The position numbers were made by a program, and so were the translations under genes. 64,000 nt of DNA from Eubacteriales Family XIII. Incertae Sedis bacterium (GTDB lineage Bacteria > Bacillota > Clostridia > Peptostreptococcales > Anaerovoracaceae): contig JAISTX010000003.1 in assembly GCA_031272365.1 (NCBI GenBank), positions 1 through 64,000 on the forward strand, in the 5' to 3' direction. This document shows positions 15,677 through 24,758 of this stretch, one piece after another; position 1 is the stretch's first letter; every line of letters begins with the position of its first letter. The notes under the pieces were generated by a model. That model was not told the origin of the DNA, did no database searches, and saw only the letters and a list, made by a program, of their open reading frames with translations.

Positions 15677-17212
15677 ATGGCAGTCAAAAACAAGGTAATC
15701 ATCTTCGATACGACGCTGCGCGACGGCGAGCAGTCGCCGGGGATGAGCATGAACCTCAAGGAGAAGATCGAGATGGCGAAGCAGCTCGAGCGGCTCGGCG
15801 TCGACGTGCTCGAGGCGGGCTTCGCGATCTCCTCGCCCGGGGATTTCCAGTCTGTGAAGACGGTGGCGGGGACGGTGAAGGACTGCACGGTCGCGAGCCT
15901 CGCGCGCGCGGACAAGAAGGACATCGACGCGGCGTGGGAGGCCGTGAAGGGCGCGGCCGACCCGCGCATCCACCTCTTCATCGCGACGAGCAGCCTGCAC
16001 ATGCAGTACAAGCTGAAGATGAAGCCGGACGAGGTGCTGGAGCAGGCGGCGGCGATGACGAAGTACGCGAAGAAGTACACGCCGAACGTGCAGTTTTCGG
16101 CGGAGGACTCGACGCGCTCCGACATGGACTTCCTCGCGAAGGTCGTGGCGGCCGTGATCGAGGCGGGGGCGACGACGGTCAACCTGCCGGACACGGTGGG
16201 GTACACGACGCCCGACGAGCACTACCAGTTTTTCCGGGAGATCCACAAACGCGTGCCCGCGCTGAAAACCGTCGTCGCGTCGGCGCACTGCCACAACGAC
16301 CTCGGGCTGGCGGTCGCCAACTCGCTCGCGGCGGTCCGGGGCGGCGCGCGGCAGGCCGAGTGCACCGTGAACGGGATCGGCGAAAGGGCCGGCAACGCGG
16401 CGCTCGAGGAGATCGCCATGAGCCTGCATGTGCGCAAAAATTATTATTCGGTGGAATGCGGCGTGCGTACGACCGAGATCGTGCGGTCGAGCAATCTGCT
16501 TTCGCGCATCACGGGCGTGAAGGTGCAGCCGAACAAGGCCATCGTCGGCGAGAACGCGTTCGCGCACGAGGCGGGCATCCACCAGCACGGCATGATGGAG
16601 AACGCGGAGACGTACGAGATCATGACGCCGGCGTCGGTCGGGCTGAAGGAGAGCAACCTCGTGCTCGGCAAGCACTCGGGCAAGCACGCGTTCGGCGAGC
16701 GGGTGCGGCTGCTCGGGTACACGCTGACGGAGCAGGAGATGTCGGAGGCGTTCAAGCGGTTCAAGGAGGTTGCCGACCGCAAGAAACAGGTCTATGATAA
16801 GGACATCGAGGCCATCGTGGCGAAGGAGCAGGTGCAGGTGCCCAGGACGTACGCGCTGGACAGCTTCGTGATCAACAGCGGCAACGCGATCACGGCAACG
16901 GGCGTCGTGAAGCTCGTGCGCGACGGGCGGCTGATCGAGAAGGTGGCGCGCGGCGACGGGCCGATCGACGCGGCGTTCAAGGCGATCGGCAAGATCATCG
17001 GCCGGCCGCTGGTGCTCGACGACTACCAGCTCGACTCGCTGTCGGAGGGCAAGGACGCCCTCGGGGACGCGCGCGTCGTGATCAAGAACGAGGCCGGGCG
17101 GCTCTACTCGGGCCGCGGCCTGTCGACGGACGTGATCGAGGCGAGCATCAAGGCCTATATCAACGCGGTGAACAAGATGTATTATGAAGAGAAGGATGGA
17201 GGGGAGAGATGA
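15677..17212 (+). CDS. leuA: 2-isopropylmalate synthase (511 aa)
   Basis: Catalyses the first committed step of leucine synthesis, condensing 2-oxoisovalerate with acetyl-CoA. The catalytic TIM barrel opens with [15 protein letters not shown] and carries the metal-binding HCHNDLGLA and the [15 protein letters not shown] motif. [16 protein letters not shown] marks the middle, and the C-terminal 130 residues form the LeuA regulatory domain ([51 protein letters not shown]) that mediates leucine feedback. Length is normal for the bacterial long form. I chose ATG at 15677: AAGGAGG is too close to the ATG at 15671, and frames further upstream lie within the T-box. First gene of leuA-C-D-B. Confidence 0.96.
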   Translation: MAVKNKVIIFDTTLRDGEQSPGMSMNLKEKIEMAKQLERLGVDVLEAGFAISSPGDFQSVKTVAGTVKDCTVASLARADKKDIDAAWEAVKGAADPRIHLFIATSSLHMQYKLKMKPDEVLEQAAAMTKYAKKYTPNVQFSAEDSTRSDMDFLAKVVAAVIEAGATTVNLPDTVGYTTPDEHYQFFREIHKRVPALKTVVASAHCHNDLGLAVANSLAAVRGGARQAECTVNGIGERAGNAALEEIAMSLHVRKNYYSVECGVRTTEIVRSSNLLSRITGVKVQPNKAIVGENAFAHEAGIHQHGMMENAETYEIMTPASVGLKESNLVLGKHSGKHAFGERVRLLGYTLTEQEMSEAFKRFKEVADRKKQVYDKDIEAIVAKEQVQVPRTYALDSFVINSGNAITATGVVKLVRDGRLIEKVARGDGPIDAAFKAIGKIIGRPLVLDDYQLDSLSEGKDALGDARVVIKNEAGRLYSGRGLSTDVIEASIKAYINAVNKMYYEEKDGGER

Positions 17213-18516
17213 GCAGCAATAACAATAACAGCCACGCGATGACGATGACGCAGAAGATTCTCGCGGCGCATGCCGGCGAGGACTGCGTGCACCCCGGGCA
17301 GTTTGTCGAGGCCGATCTGGACGTGGTGCTCGCGAACGACATCACGGGGCCGATCGCGGTGCGCGAGTTTGCCCGCATGGGCGGGGGGGCGGTGTACGAC
17401 AAGACGAAGGTCGTGCTCACGCCGGACCATTTCACGCCGAACAAGGACATCAAGGCGGCGGAGCAGTGCAAGGAGCTGCGGGAGTTCGCGAGGGAGCAGG
17501 GGATCGTCAACTATTACGAGGTCGGCCAGGTGGGCATCGAGCATGCCTTCCTCCCGGAGCAGGGGCTCGTGACCGCGGGCGACGTGGTCATCGGCGCGGA
17601 CTCGCACACCTGCACGTACGGGGCGCTCGGCGCGTTCTCGACGGGCGTCGGCTCAACGGACATGGCGGCCGGCATGGCGACCGGCAAGGCGTGGTTTCGC
17701 GTGCCGACGGCTTTGAAGTTTGTGCTGAAGGGCGCGCCCGGGCCGTGGGTCTCGGGCAAGGACCTGATCCTGCACATCATCGGGCGCATCGGCGTCGACG
17801 GGGCGCTGTACGCCTCGATGGAGTTTTGCGGCGACGGCGTCGCGTCGCTGACGATGGACTCCAGGCTCGCGGTGTCGAACATGGCGATCGAGGCGGGCGC
17901 GAAGAACGGGATCTTCCCGGTGGACGCGGCGGCGCTCGAGTATATCGCGGCGCACCCATGCACGGCGCCCGGGATGAAGAAGGAGCCGCGCGTCTTCGAG
18001 GCGGACCCGGACGCGGCGTACGAGGCCGAGTATGAGATCGACCTTTCCGCGCTCCGCCCGACGGTGTCGCTGCCGTCGCTGCCGGACAACACGAAGACGA
18101 TCGACGAGGTGGCGAAGATGGGCGTGCGCATCGACCAGTCGGTCATCGGCTCGTGCACGAACGGGCGCATGGAGGACATGGAGGTCGCGGCTTCTATTAT
18201 AAAAGGAAGGAAGATCGCGGACGGCGTGCGCTGCATCGTGATCCCGGGGACGCAGCAGATCTGGCTCGACTGCGTGAAGCGCGGCCTGGCGGAGGCGTTC
18301 GTCGAGGCCGGCTGCGTGTTCTCGACGCCGACGTGCGGGCCCTGCCTCGGCGGGTACATGGGCGTGCTGGCCGAGGGCGAGCGCGCGGTGTCGACGACGA
18401 ACCGCAATTTCGTCGGGCGCATGGGACATGTACGCTCGGAAGTGTACCTTGCGTCGCCGGCGGTGGCGGCGGCGAGCGCGGTGGCCGGGGTGCTGACGGA
18501 CCCCGCGACACTGTGA
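17209..18516 (+). CDS. leuC: 3-isopropylmalate dehydratase large subunit (435 aa)
   Basis: Large subunit of the aconitase-like enzyme that isomerises 2- to 3-isopropylmalate. The [4Fe-4S] ligands are in GSCTNGR and [10 protein letters not shown], and substrate-binding motifs [25 protein letters not shown] and [16 protein letters not shown] are intact. At 435 residues it is of the shorter archaeal/clostridial type that works with a separate small subunit, here leuD. The ATG at 17209 overlaps the leuA stop by four bases with GGAGGGGAG upstream, so translation is coupled. The N-terminal NNNNSH stretch before MTMTQKI is unusual; a start at the later ATG (17239) would remove it. Confidence 0.96.
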   Translation: MSSNNNNSHAMTMTQKILAAHAGEDCVHPGQFVEADLDVVLANDITGPIAVREFARMGGGAVYDKTKVVLTPDHFTPNKDIKAAEQCKELREFAREQGIVNYYEVGQVGIEHAFLPEQGLVTAGDVVIGADSHTCTYGALGAFSTGVGSTDMAAGMATGKAWFRVPTALKFVLKGAPGPWVSGKDLILHIIGRIGVDGALYASMEFCGDGVASLTMDSRLAVSNMAIEAGAKNGIFPVDAAALEYIAAHPCTAPGMKKEPRVFEADPDAAYEAEYEIDLSALRPTVSLPSLPDNTKTIDEVAKMGVRIDQSVIGSCTNGRMEDMEVAASIIKGRKIADGVRCIVIPGTQQIWLDCVKRGLAEAFVEAGCVFSTPTCGPCLGGYMGVLAEGERAVSTTNRNFVGRMGHVRSEVYLASPAVAAASAVAGVLTDPATL

Positions 18517-18536
18517 GGCTGAAAGGAGGAGGAAAC

Positions 18537-19019
18537 ATGGGCAAAGCATACAAATACGGCGACAACGTCGACACGGACGTCATCATCCCGGCGCGCTTCC
18601 TGAACACGAGCGACCCCGCCGAGCTCGCGAAGCACGCGATGGAGGACATCGACGCGGCGTTCGCGTCCTCGGTGCAGCCCGGCGACGTCATCGTGGCCGG
18701 CAGCAATTTCGGGTCGGGGAGTTCGCGCGAGCACGCGCCCCTCGCACTCAAGGCGGCAGGGCTGGCGGCTGTTATTGCGCCATCCTTTGCGCGCATCTTC
18801 TACCGCAACGCGTTCAACATCGGCTTCCCGATCCTGGAGTCGCGCGAGGCGGCGGCGGCGATCGAGGCGGGCGACGAGGTGCGCATCGACTTCAAGACGG
18901 GCGAGATCACGGACGTGACGAAGGGCGTGACCTACCACGCGGAGCCGCTGCCGGCCTTCATGCAGGGGCTCATCGAGACGGGCGGCCTCGTGGAATATGT
19001 GAAAGCGAAACGGAGGTAA
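18537..19019 (+). CDS. leuD: 3-isopropylmalate dehydratase small subunit (160 aa)
   Basis: The swivel-domain subunit of isopropylmalate isomerase. It begins MGKAYKYGDNVDTDVIIPARFL and holds the substrate-binding loop GSNFGSGSSREHAPLALK, followed by IAPSFARIFYRNAFNIGFPIL, all diagnostic of the family. Length matches the short form that pairs with the 435-residue LeuC. The ATG at 18537 follows AAAGGAGGAGG and lies 20 bases after the leuC stop. Confidence 0.96.
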   Translation: MGKAYKYGDNVDTDVIIPARFLNTSDPAELAKHAMEDIDAAFASSVQPGDVIVAGSNFGSGSSREHAPLALKAAGLAAVIAPSFARIFYRNAFNIGFPILESREAAAAIEAGDEVRIDFKTGEITDVTKGVTYHAEPLPAFMQGLIETGGLVEYVKAKRR

Positions 19020-19021
19020 CC

Positions 19022-20155
19022 ATGGACTATCGCATTGCAGTCATCAAGGGGGACGGCATCGGGCCGGAAATCGTCGACGCGACGATCCCCGTTTTGAACA
19101 AGGTCGGGCTCGAGTACGGGCACCGGTTCAAATACGAATACCTGCTCGCGGGCGGCGCGGCGCTGGACGCGCTCGGCGAGCCGCTCCCGAAGAAGACGGT
19201 CAAGAAATGCAAGGAGGCGGACGCGGTGCTGCTCGGCGCGGTCGGCGACCCGAAATGGGACAACGAGCCGGGGAACAACCGCCCCGAGATCGCGATCCTG
19301 CGGCTGCGCGAGGCGCTCGGCCTGTTCGCGAACCTGAGGCCGGCGATGGTGTACGAGGAGCTGGCGTTCGCCTGCCCGCTCAAGCCGGAGATCATCGAGG
19401 GCGGCCTCAACATCCTCATCGTGCGCGAGCTCACGGGCGGCATCTACTTCGGGTCGCGCGGCACCGAGGTCATCGGCGAGGCGTCGGCGCTCAGCAAGCT
19501 CATCGACCACCTGAAGCACGAGAAGACGCTGCCGCCGGGACGGTTCGCCTACGACGTCGAGCAGTATTCCGAGGTGGAGATCCGGCGCATCGGGGAGCTC
19601 GCCTTCCAGATGGCGATGAAGCGGGGCAAGCACGTCACGAGCGTGGACAAGGCGAACGTGCTCGACAGCTCGCGCCTGTGGCGCGCCGTCATGGAAGAGG
19701 TGCACGTGAAGTACCCGGAGGTCAAGCTCGACCACTACTACGTCGACAACACGGCGCAGCAGCTCATCAAGAACCCGAAGCAGTTCGACGTCATCGTGAC
19801 GAGCAATATGTTCGGCGACATCCTCTCCGACGAGGCGAGCCAGATCACGGGCTCGATCGGGATGCTGCCGTCCGCGAGCCTCGGGGAGGGCAGCTTCGGC
19901 CTGTACGAGCCGATCCACGGGTCCGCGCCGAAGTACACGGGGCAGGACCGCGCCAACCCGGTCGCGACGATCCTGTCGGCGGCCATGATGCTCCGCTACT
20001 CCCTGGATTTGCCGGCCGAGGCCGACGCGGTCGAGAAGGCCGTCGAGAACTTCCTGCTCGCGGGCTACCGCACGCCGGACATCATGACGGAGGGGAAGGT
20101 GCCCGTCGGGACGAAGAAATGCGGGGAGCTGATCGCGGACTACGTGGGACGATAG
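19022..20155 (+). CDS. leuB: 3-isopropylmalate dehydrogenase (377 aa)
   Basis: NAD-dependent oxidative decarboxylation of 3-isopropylmalate to the keto precursor of leucine. Visible motifs are IKGDGIGPEIVDATIPVL at the N-terminus, the substrate-binding arginines in LRLREALGLFANLRPA and IVRELTGGIYFG, and the dimer/metal site NMFGDILSDEASQITGSIGMLPSASLG, followed by EPIHGSAPKYTGQDRANPVA for NAD binding. It is last in the T-box-controlled operon, two bases after leuD, with GGAGGT upstream of its ATG. The insertion DHLKHEKTLPPGRFAYDVEQYSE is slightly longer than in Bacillus enzymes. Confidence 0.96.
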   Translation: MDYRIAVIKGDGIGPEIVDATIPVLNKVGLEYGHRFKYEYLLAGGAALDALGEPLPKKTVKKCKEADAVLLGAVGDPKWDNEPGNNRPEIAILRLREALGLFANLRPAMVYEELAFACPLKPEIIEGGLNILIVRELTGGIYFGSRGTEVIGEASALSKLIDHLKHEKTLPPGRFAYDVEQYSEVEIRRIGELAFQMAMKRGKHVTSVDKANVLDSSRLWRAVMEEVHVKYPEVKLDHYYVDNTAQQLIKNPKQFDVIVTSNMFGDILSDEASQITGSIGMLPSASLGEGSFGLYEPIHGSAPKYTGQDRANPVATILSAAMMLRYSLDLPAEADAVEKAVENFLLAGYRTPDIMTEGKVPVGTKKCGELIADYVGR

Positions 20156-20216
20156 CAAATTGAGAATTTTGATGGATGCCTTTTTTCGGTTGGGAAGATG
20201 AGGCTTGCTTGGTGAA

Positions 20217-21737
20217 ATGGGATTGCCGCTGACATTTCAGAGTATTTGCCCGGTTTGCGGGGTGCCTGTGGAGGCTTCGTATGTGCGGGACGGCGGGGCG
20301 GTGTTCGTTGAAAAGGCCTGCGCTGCGCATGGCTGCTTCCGCGCGCTGGCTTCCGAGGACGCGGACGCGTTTTTCCGGTGGATGGAACATGACTCCGTGA
20401 ACGTGCCGCCGCGCGTCTTCGTGACGGAGGGGGCTTGCGGGGCGTTTGCTTCCGGCACTGCCAACACCGAATGCCCCTGGCATTGCGGGGTCTGCAACAA
20501 CCATTTGATGACGGCGTGCTGCGTGCTGCTGAATGTGACGGGCCGGTGCAACCAGCGCTGCCCGTATTGTTTTGCGAACGCGGGCGCTGGCGGGGGCGCT
20601 TCCGGGGGCGCGGCGGGGGCGGACTCCGCGGGCGACCCGCCTCTGCAGGACATCGAACGCTGGCTCGACCGGCTCATCGAACTGGGGGAGGAGCGCAAGT
20701 TCAACATCCAGCTGAACGGCGGCGAGCCGACGGTGCGGGACGACCTGCCGGAGATCGTGCGGCTGTGCAAGGCCAAAGGCTTCGAGTACGTGCAGCTCAA
20801 CACGAACGGCCGCCGGCTGGCAGGGGAAAGTAGGGGCGAACTGCGTTCGCCCGGAAGAAGTAGGGGCGAACTGCGTTCGCCCGCCTCAGCAGGCCTGGCC
20901 TACGCAAAAGAGCTGAAGGCGGCGGGGCTGTCGACGGTCTTCCTGCAGTTCGACGGCGTCAGCGACGGCGTCTACGAGGCGCTCCGCGGGGAAAAATTGT
21001 TCGAGCTCAAGCGGCGAGCCATCGAGAGCTGCGGCGCGGCGGGGCTGCCGGTCACGCTTGTGCCGACGGTGACGAAGCACGTCAATTTGGCGGAGGTCGG
21101 GCAGATCATCGGGTTCATGCTCGAGCACGTGCGCACGGTCAAGGGCGTGCATTTCCAGCCGGCGAGCTTTTTCGGGCGGCAGCCGTCGGAGCCGGGCGTG
21201 GGCGGCGACTTCCCGGAGCGCGTGACGATGTTTGCGCTGATGGAGGAGATCGAGCGGCAGACGGGCGGGCGGATCCCCGCGCGGGCGCTCGCGCCGATCA
21301 GCACGGGGCACCCGCTGTGCTGCTTCTGCGCGACGTTCTTGAAGGAGCCGGGCGGCGGCGTGACGCCTTTGGCGAAGCCGGAGGGGCCGGAAGGGCGGAG
21401 CTGCTGCTGCGGGCCGGAGGACCCGCTCGAGATCGTGCGGCGCGACCGGGATTTCGTGCTGAACAAATGGGACAGCGGGGGCGGCGCGGACGGCGAGCTG
21501 CCCGGCGCGGACGGGGCGCAGGGCGCGGACATATCGGAGCCCATGTCGTTTGACGACGCCCTCGTGTACATCCGGAGCAACCTGTTCACCATCTCGGGCA
21601 TGTCCTTCATGGACGCAACGAACCTCGACGCCGAGCGGCTGCGGCGCTGCCGCGTGCAGGTCTTCACGGGGGATGGGCGGCTGGTGCCGTTCTGCGGGTA
21701 TTATACGTTGGAAGGGAGCGGGTTTCCATGTCCATGA
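20217..21737 (+). CDS. trsS: Radical SAM protein resembling TrsS (506 aa)
   Basis: The N-terminus has a CPVCG-type zinc/redox motif, then a cysteine cluster TECPWHCGVCNNH, and the radical SAM signature CNQRCPYCF that holds the [4Fe-4S] cluster. NGGEPTVRDDLPEIVRLCKAKGF is the usual SAM-binding strand. Further cysteines (CCFCATF, SCCCGPED, and a terminal VPFCGYYTLEGSGFPCP) suggest extra metal or sulfur chemistry. From memory this matches the radical SAM (seleno)protein TrsS family seen in Desulfovibrio and Clostridia next to a methyltransferase, a C-GCAxxG-C-C protein and a CoA-ligase-like protein, as here. The reaction is unknown. ATG at 20217 is preferred over TTG at 20205. An in-frame palindromic repeat (20829-20883) interrupts the chain after NTNGRRLAG. 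Confidence 0.8.
   Translation: MGLPLTFQSICPVCGVPVEASYVRDGGAVFVEKACAAHGCFRALASEDADAFFRWMEHDSVNVPPRVFVTEGACGAFASGTANTECPWHCGVCNNHLMTACCVLLNVTGRCNQRCPYCFANAGAGGGASGGAAGADSAGDPPLQDIERWLDRLIELGEERKFNIQLNGGEPTVRDDLPEIVRLCKAKGFEYVQLNTNGRRLAGESRGELRSPGRSRGELRSPASAGLAYAKELKAAGLSTVFLQFDGVSDGVYEALRGEKLFELKRRAIESCGAAGLPVTLVPTVTKHVNLAEVGQIIGFMLEHVRTVKGVHFQPASFFGRQPSEPGVGGDFPERVTMFALMEEIERQTGGRIPARALAPISTGHPLCCFCATFLKEPGGGVTPLAKPEGPEGRSCCCGPEDPLEIVRRDRDFVLNKWDSGGGADGELPGADGAQGADISEPMSFDDALVYIRSNLFTISGMSFMDATNLDAERLRRCRVQVFTGDGRLVPFCGYYTLEGSGFPCP
20829..20883 (+). repeat. In-frame tandem palindromic repeat inside the radical SAM gene
   Basis: A 30-base unit starting AGTAGGGGCGAACTGCGTTC occurs twice in a row (20829 and 20859, the second lacking its last five bases). 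Each unit contains the hairpin GGGCGAAC-TGC-GTTCGCCC. It is read in frame as SRGELRSPG twice and adds about 18 residues without breaking the protein. Very similar GTAGGGGCGA... palindromes are dispersed intergenic repeats in many genomes, so this looks like a repeat that landed in a coding region. Confidence 0.82.
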
Positions 21738-22495
21738 TCAGGCCGGGCGGCGAGAAGCTGACGGAAAAAGCGGTGCGCATCGCGGATTTGCCGCCGGGGG
21801 CGGCCGTGCTGGACGTCGGCTGCGGCGAGGGCGACACGGCGGCGTTCCTTGCGGAGGAATACGGGTACAAGACGACCGGCGTCGATCTGTCAGTCAAATT
21901 GATTGACAAGGGGAAGGCGCGGCACCCCGGGCTCGACCTGCGGCAGATGGAAGCGGAATTCCTTTCGTTCGAATCGTTCGCCTTCGACGCGGTGCTCATG
22001 GAGTGCAGCCTTTCGGTGCTGCGCCTCCAGGCCGACGCGCTGTTCGAAGCGTACTGCGTGCTGAAGCCTGGTGGGGCGCTCCTCATCACGGATCTGTACA
22101 TCAAGGACCCCGACCCGGCGCGGGTCGCTGAAGTGTTTGCGGCGGCGCGCGAGAAGGCGCAGCAGCCAGTGGTGGAGGGCGCCTGCGGGGAAAACGCAGC
22201 CCTGTCAACCATCATGCTTGACGGAGCGATCCTCGTGGACGAGCTCGCGGCGTCGCTGGAGGAGCTCGGGTTTGAAATCGTCCATTTTTCGGATGAGTCG
22301 GACGTGCTCCCCGGGTTCGCCGCGCAGGCGATCCTCGGCCACGGCTCGCTCGAAGCCTATTTCCGCGCGGTCGTCCCGGAGGGCGAGGACCCCGCGCGCT
22401 ACTGCGCGTGCGGCGCGTTTTGCGGCGGCGGCACGGGCGGCTGCCCGAAAAATCTCGGTTATTTCCTCATGATTGCGAAGAAGCGGGAGGCGTAG
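21728..22495 (+). CDS. trsM: SAM-dependent methyltransferase resembling TrsM (255 aa)
   Basis: A class I methyltransferase. Motif I is GAAVLDVGCGEGDTAAFLAEEYG, motif II/III around TGVDLSVKLIDKGKAR, and motif IV FDAVLMECSLSVLRLQADALFEAYCVLKPGGALLITDLYIKDPD. An unusual C-terminus holds four cysteines in RYCACGAFCGGGTGGCPKNLGYFLMIAKK, which could bind metal; ordinary methyltransferases lack this. The gene overlaps the end of the radical SAM gene by ten bases, so the two are coupled. It would methylate a product or partner of the radical SAM enzyme; this is inferred from neighbourhood. The trsM name is recalled for the family beside TrsS and not verified. Confidence 0.8.
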   Translation: MSMIRPGGEKLTEKAVRIADLPPGAAVLDVGCGEGDTAAFLAEEYGYKTTGVDLSVKLIDKGKARHPGLDLRQMEAEFLSFESFAFDAVLMECSLSVLRLQADALFEAYCVLKPGGALLITDLYIKDPDPARVAEVFAAAREKAQQPVVEGACGENAALSTIMLDGAILVDELAASLEELGFEIVHFSDESDVLPGFAAQAILGHGSLEAYFRAVVPEGEDPARYCACGAFCGGGTGGCPKNLGYFLMIAKKREA

Positions 22496-22498
22496 ATC

Positions 22499-22900
22499 AT
22501 GGACGTACAGGAGAGGATTTTTGCACAGAAGGTCAAGGGGCAGTGCTGCAGCGAGATCATCGCGGCGATGTGCCTGGCCGACCTCGGGCGCGAGGGCGCG
22601 GACGAATGCGACCTCGTGAAAGCGATGGCCGCGTTTTGCGAGGGGATGGGCGAGGGGCAGCTCTGCGGGACGCTCGCCGCCGCTACCGCCATGCTCTTCG
22701 TGGGCGCCGAGGACAAGGCGCAGGCCGCGCGGGAGCTGCTGCCGGAGATGATGAACTGGTTCTACGACCGCTTCGGCGCCTACACGTGCGCGGATCTGAT
22801 CGCGGGCGAGGAGATGCGCAAGCTCTCCCTGTGCCCGGGCATGATCGAGGAGACCTACCTGAAGCTGCGCGAGATGCTCGAGGACGCAGGCGCCCTGTGA
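22499..22900 (+). CDS. C-GCAxxG-C-C family redox-type protein (133 aa)
   Basis: A small all-helical protein with the family's cysteine pattern: GQCCSEIIAAMCL near the start, then FCEGMGEGQLCGTLAAATAML, and single cysteines at AYTCADL and LSLCPGM. Members of this family carry conserved cysteines that probably bind an iron-sulfur cluster or take part in redox chemistry. It begins three bases after the methyltransferase stop with GGGAGG upstream. From memory a homologue (DVU_1555 type) is a constant companion of the TrsS/TrsM pair, which supports one functional unit. I cannot say whether it is an electron carrier or the substrate. Confidence 0.78.
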   Translation: MDVQERIFAQKVKGQCCSEIIAAMCLADLGREGADECDLVKAMAAFCEGMGEGQLCGTLAAATAMLFVGAEDKAQAARELLPEMMNWFYDRFGAYTCADLIAGEEMRKLSLCPGMIEETYLKLREMLEDAGAL

Positions 22901-22959
22901 CTGCGTCCACCAAACAGCCTGTGACGCCGCCTATGGCGCAGCCCGAAGGATGACTGCCC

Positions 22960-23973
22960 ATGATGGTCGACGACTGGATTGCGAAGAAGATCGGCCTGCC
23001 AGACGGGGCGCCCCTGACGAGGGAGGCGCTCGAGGCCTGGCAGGCGGCGAAGCTGCGCGAGACGCTCGCATACGCCCGCGCGAACAGCAATTATTATCGG
23101 GAAAAATTTGAGGCCTCCTTGGATTTCTCCGGCTTGTCGCAGCTCCCGTTCACGACGCCCAGCGAGCTTGCGCGGCACGGCTCCGGCATGGTCTGCGTGC
23201 CGGCCTCGCGCGTGGGCCGGATCGTGACGTTGCAGCCGACCTCGGGCACGACGGGCGAGCCGAAGCGCGTCTACTTCACGGAGGAGGACCAGGAGCTCAT
23301 GGTCGACTACATCCACCACGGGCTGCCCGTGATGACGGGGCCGGGCGACGTGTTCCTCGTGCTCATGCCCTGCGAGCGGCCGGGGTCCGTCGGCGACCTC
23401 GTGGCCACCGGCGTCGAGCGCATCGGCTCGCGGGCGGTGCGCGTCGGGGCGATCCCGCCCGACGGCAGCCGCGACGAGGAAGTGCTCGGGATCATGCGGG
23501 CGGAGGGCGTGACGACGGGGCTGGCGACGGCGCCGACGGCGGCGCGGCTCGCGCGGAAGAGCGCGGGCGACGGCGCCATCCGCCGGAACATGCGGACGAT
23601 CCTGCTCTCCGCGCAGTTCATCTCCGACGAGGACAAGGAGGCGATCGAGACGTCGTGGGGCTGCGAGGCCTACGAGCACTACGGCATGACGGAGATGGGG
23701 CTCGGCGGCGCGATGGCCTGCGCGGCGCGCGCCGGCTACCACCCGCGCGAAGCCGACCTGCTCTTCGAGATCATCGACCCCGCGTCGGGGGAGCCGGTGC
23801 CGGACGGGGCGTACGGCGAGATCGTCTTCACGACGCTGACGCGCGAGGCCATGCCCCTCATCCGCTACCGCACCGGCGACCGCAGCCGCTTCCTGCAGGA
23901 GCCCTGCCCCTGCGGCAGCATCCTGAAACGCCTGGACAAAGTAGGCGACCGCCTCGAGCGAAAGGCGTACTGA
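22960..23973 (+). CDS. AMP-dependent CoA-ligase-like protein, short form (337 aa)
   Basis: The protein resembles phenylacetate-CoA ligase (PaaK) and the DVU_1553-type ligase. Visible are ANSNYYREKFEA near the start, the ATP-binding P-loop LQPTSGTTGEPKRVYFT, the adenine-binding YEHYGMTEMGLGGAMAC, and IRYRTGDRSRFLQEPCPCGSILKRL with the conserved aspartate of the A8 region. The chain stops shortly after this hinge at KVGDRLERKAY, so the mobile C-terminal domain with the usual catalytic lysine appears to be missing compared with the roughly 430 residues of PaaK. It might adenylate without thioesterification, or use a partner. It starts 59 bases after the C-GCAxxG-C-C gene, with GAAGGA at a suitable distance. 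Confidence 0.78.
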   Translation: MMVDDWIAKKIGLPDGAPLTREALEAWQAAKLRETLAYARANSNYYREKFEASLDFSGLSQLPFTTPSELARHGSGMVCVPASRVGRIVTLQPTSGTTGEPKRVYFTEEDQELMVDYIHHGLPVMTGPGDVFLVLMPCERPGSVGDLVATGVERIGSRAVRVGAIPPDGSRDEEVLGIMRAEGVTTGLATAPTAARLARKSAGDGAIRRNMRTILLSAQFISDEDKEAIETSWGCEAYEHYGMTEMGLGGAMACAARAGYHPREADLLFEIIDPASGEPVPDGAYGEIVFTTLTREAMPLIRYRTGDRSRFLQEPCPCGSILKRLDKVGDRLERKAY

Positions 23974-24008
23974 CCCCCCCGCGCGCCTCGTGCGCCCCCG
24001 CCGCGGCA

Positions 24009-24017
24009 TGGTATACT
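24009..24017 (+). promoter_or_regulatory. Extended -10 promoter before hypB
   Basis: TGGTATACT is an extended -10 element with no clear -35. Transcription would start near 24024, 24 bases ahead of hypB, leaving room for the AGGAGG site at 24037-24042. The same nine bases precede genes at 54449 and 57099. Confidence 0.5.
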
Positions 24018-24047
24018 CTTGGGAGCAATGATTTTCAGGAGGGCAGC

Positions 24048-24758
24048 ATGCACGACACACGCACGATTGCCGTGATGGAGGACATCCACGGCGAAAACGA
24101 CCGGCTCGCGGAGCAGGTCAACCACACGCTCACGCACAAACGCGTCTTCGTCGTCAACGAGATGGGCGCGCCCGGCATCGGCAAGACGACGGCGCTCATC
24201 CATCTTATTGACCGAATAACAAGATTCTCGCCCTGCGTCATCGAGGGAGACATCGAGAGCGACCTTGACACGCAGACGCTGACGGGGCTCGGCGTCCCGG
24301 CGCGGCAGGTCAACACCTTCGGCGCCTGCCACCTCGACGCGCCGCTCGTGGCGGACGCGGTGCTGGGGTTCGACTTCGGCGCGGTGCGCGGCGGGCGGGA
24401 CGGCGTCATCCTCTTCATCGAAAACGTCGGCAACCTCGTCTGCCCCGCGGAGTTCTCGATCGGCGAGCACATCAAGATGCTCGTCTGCTCGGTCACGGAG
24501 GGCAGCGACAAGCCGTACAAATACCCGCTCGCCTTCGAGAAGGCGGATCTGGTGCTTTTGAACAAGGTCGACCTTGCGCCATACCTCGACTTCGACGAGG
24601 CGTTTTTCATGAAGGGGCTGCGGGCGCTCAACCCGGGCGCGCCGGTCATCCGCTGCTCGTCGAAAACCGGCGAGGGCTTCGGCGAGGCCGCCAGCGTGCT
24701 TGAGTCTATGGCGGCCACCGCATTTTTGGACGGGGGCCTGGCGGGCGATCCCGCATGA
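24048..24758 (+). CDS. hypB: Hydrogenase nickel-incorporation GTPase HypB (236 aa)
   Basis: A SIMIBI-class GTPase that helps insert nickel into [NiFe]-hydrogenase (or deliver it to other nickel enzymes). The P-loop is NEMGAPGIGKTTALIH, the switch region has IEGDIESDLDTQTL, the metal-site motif is NTFGACHLDAPLV with the conserved Cys-His pair, and NKVDLAPYLDFD is the guanine-specificity NKxD. It lacks the N-terminal CxxC and His-rich nickel-storage stretches of some HypB proteins. AGGAGG precedes the ATG at 24048. It opens a hyp operon and overlaps hypF by four bases. No hydrogenase structural gene is in the window. Confidence 0.94.
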   Translation: MHDTRTIAVMEDIHGENDRLAEQVNHTLTHKRVFVVNEMGAPGIGKTTALIHLIDRITRFSPCVIEGDIESDLDTQTLTGLGVPARQVNTFGACHLDAPLVADAVLGFDFGAVRGGRDGVILFIENVGNLVCPAEFSIGEHIKMLVCSVTEGSDKPYKYPLAFEKADLVLLNKVDLAPYLDFDEAFFMKGLRALNPGAPVIRCSSKTGEGFGEAASVLESMAATAFLDGGLAGDPA

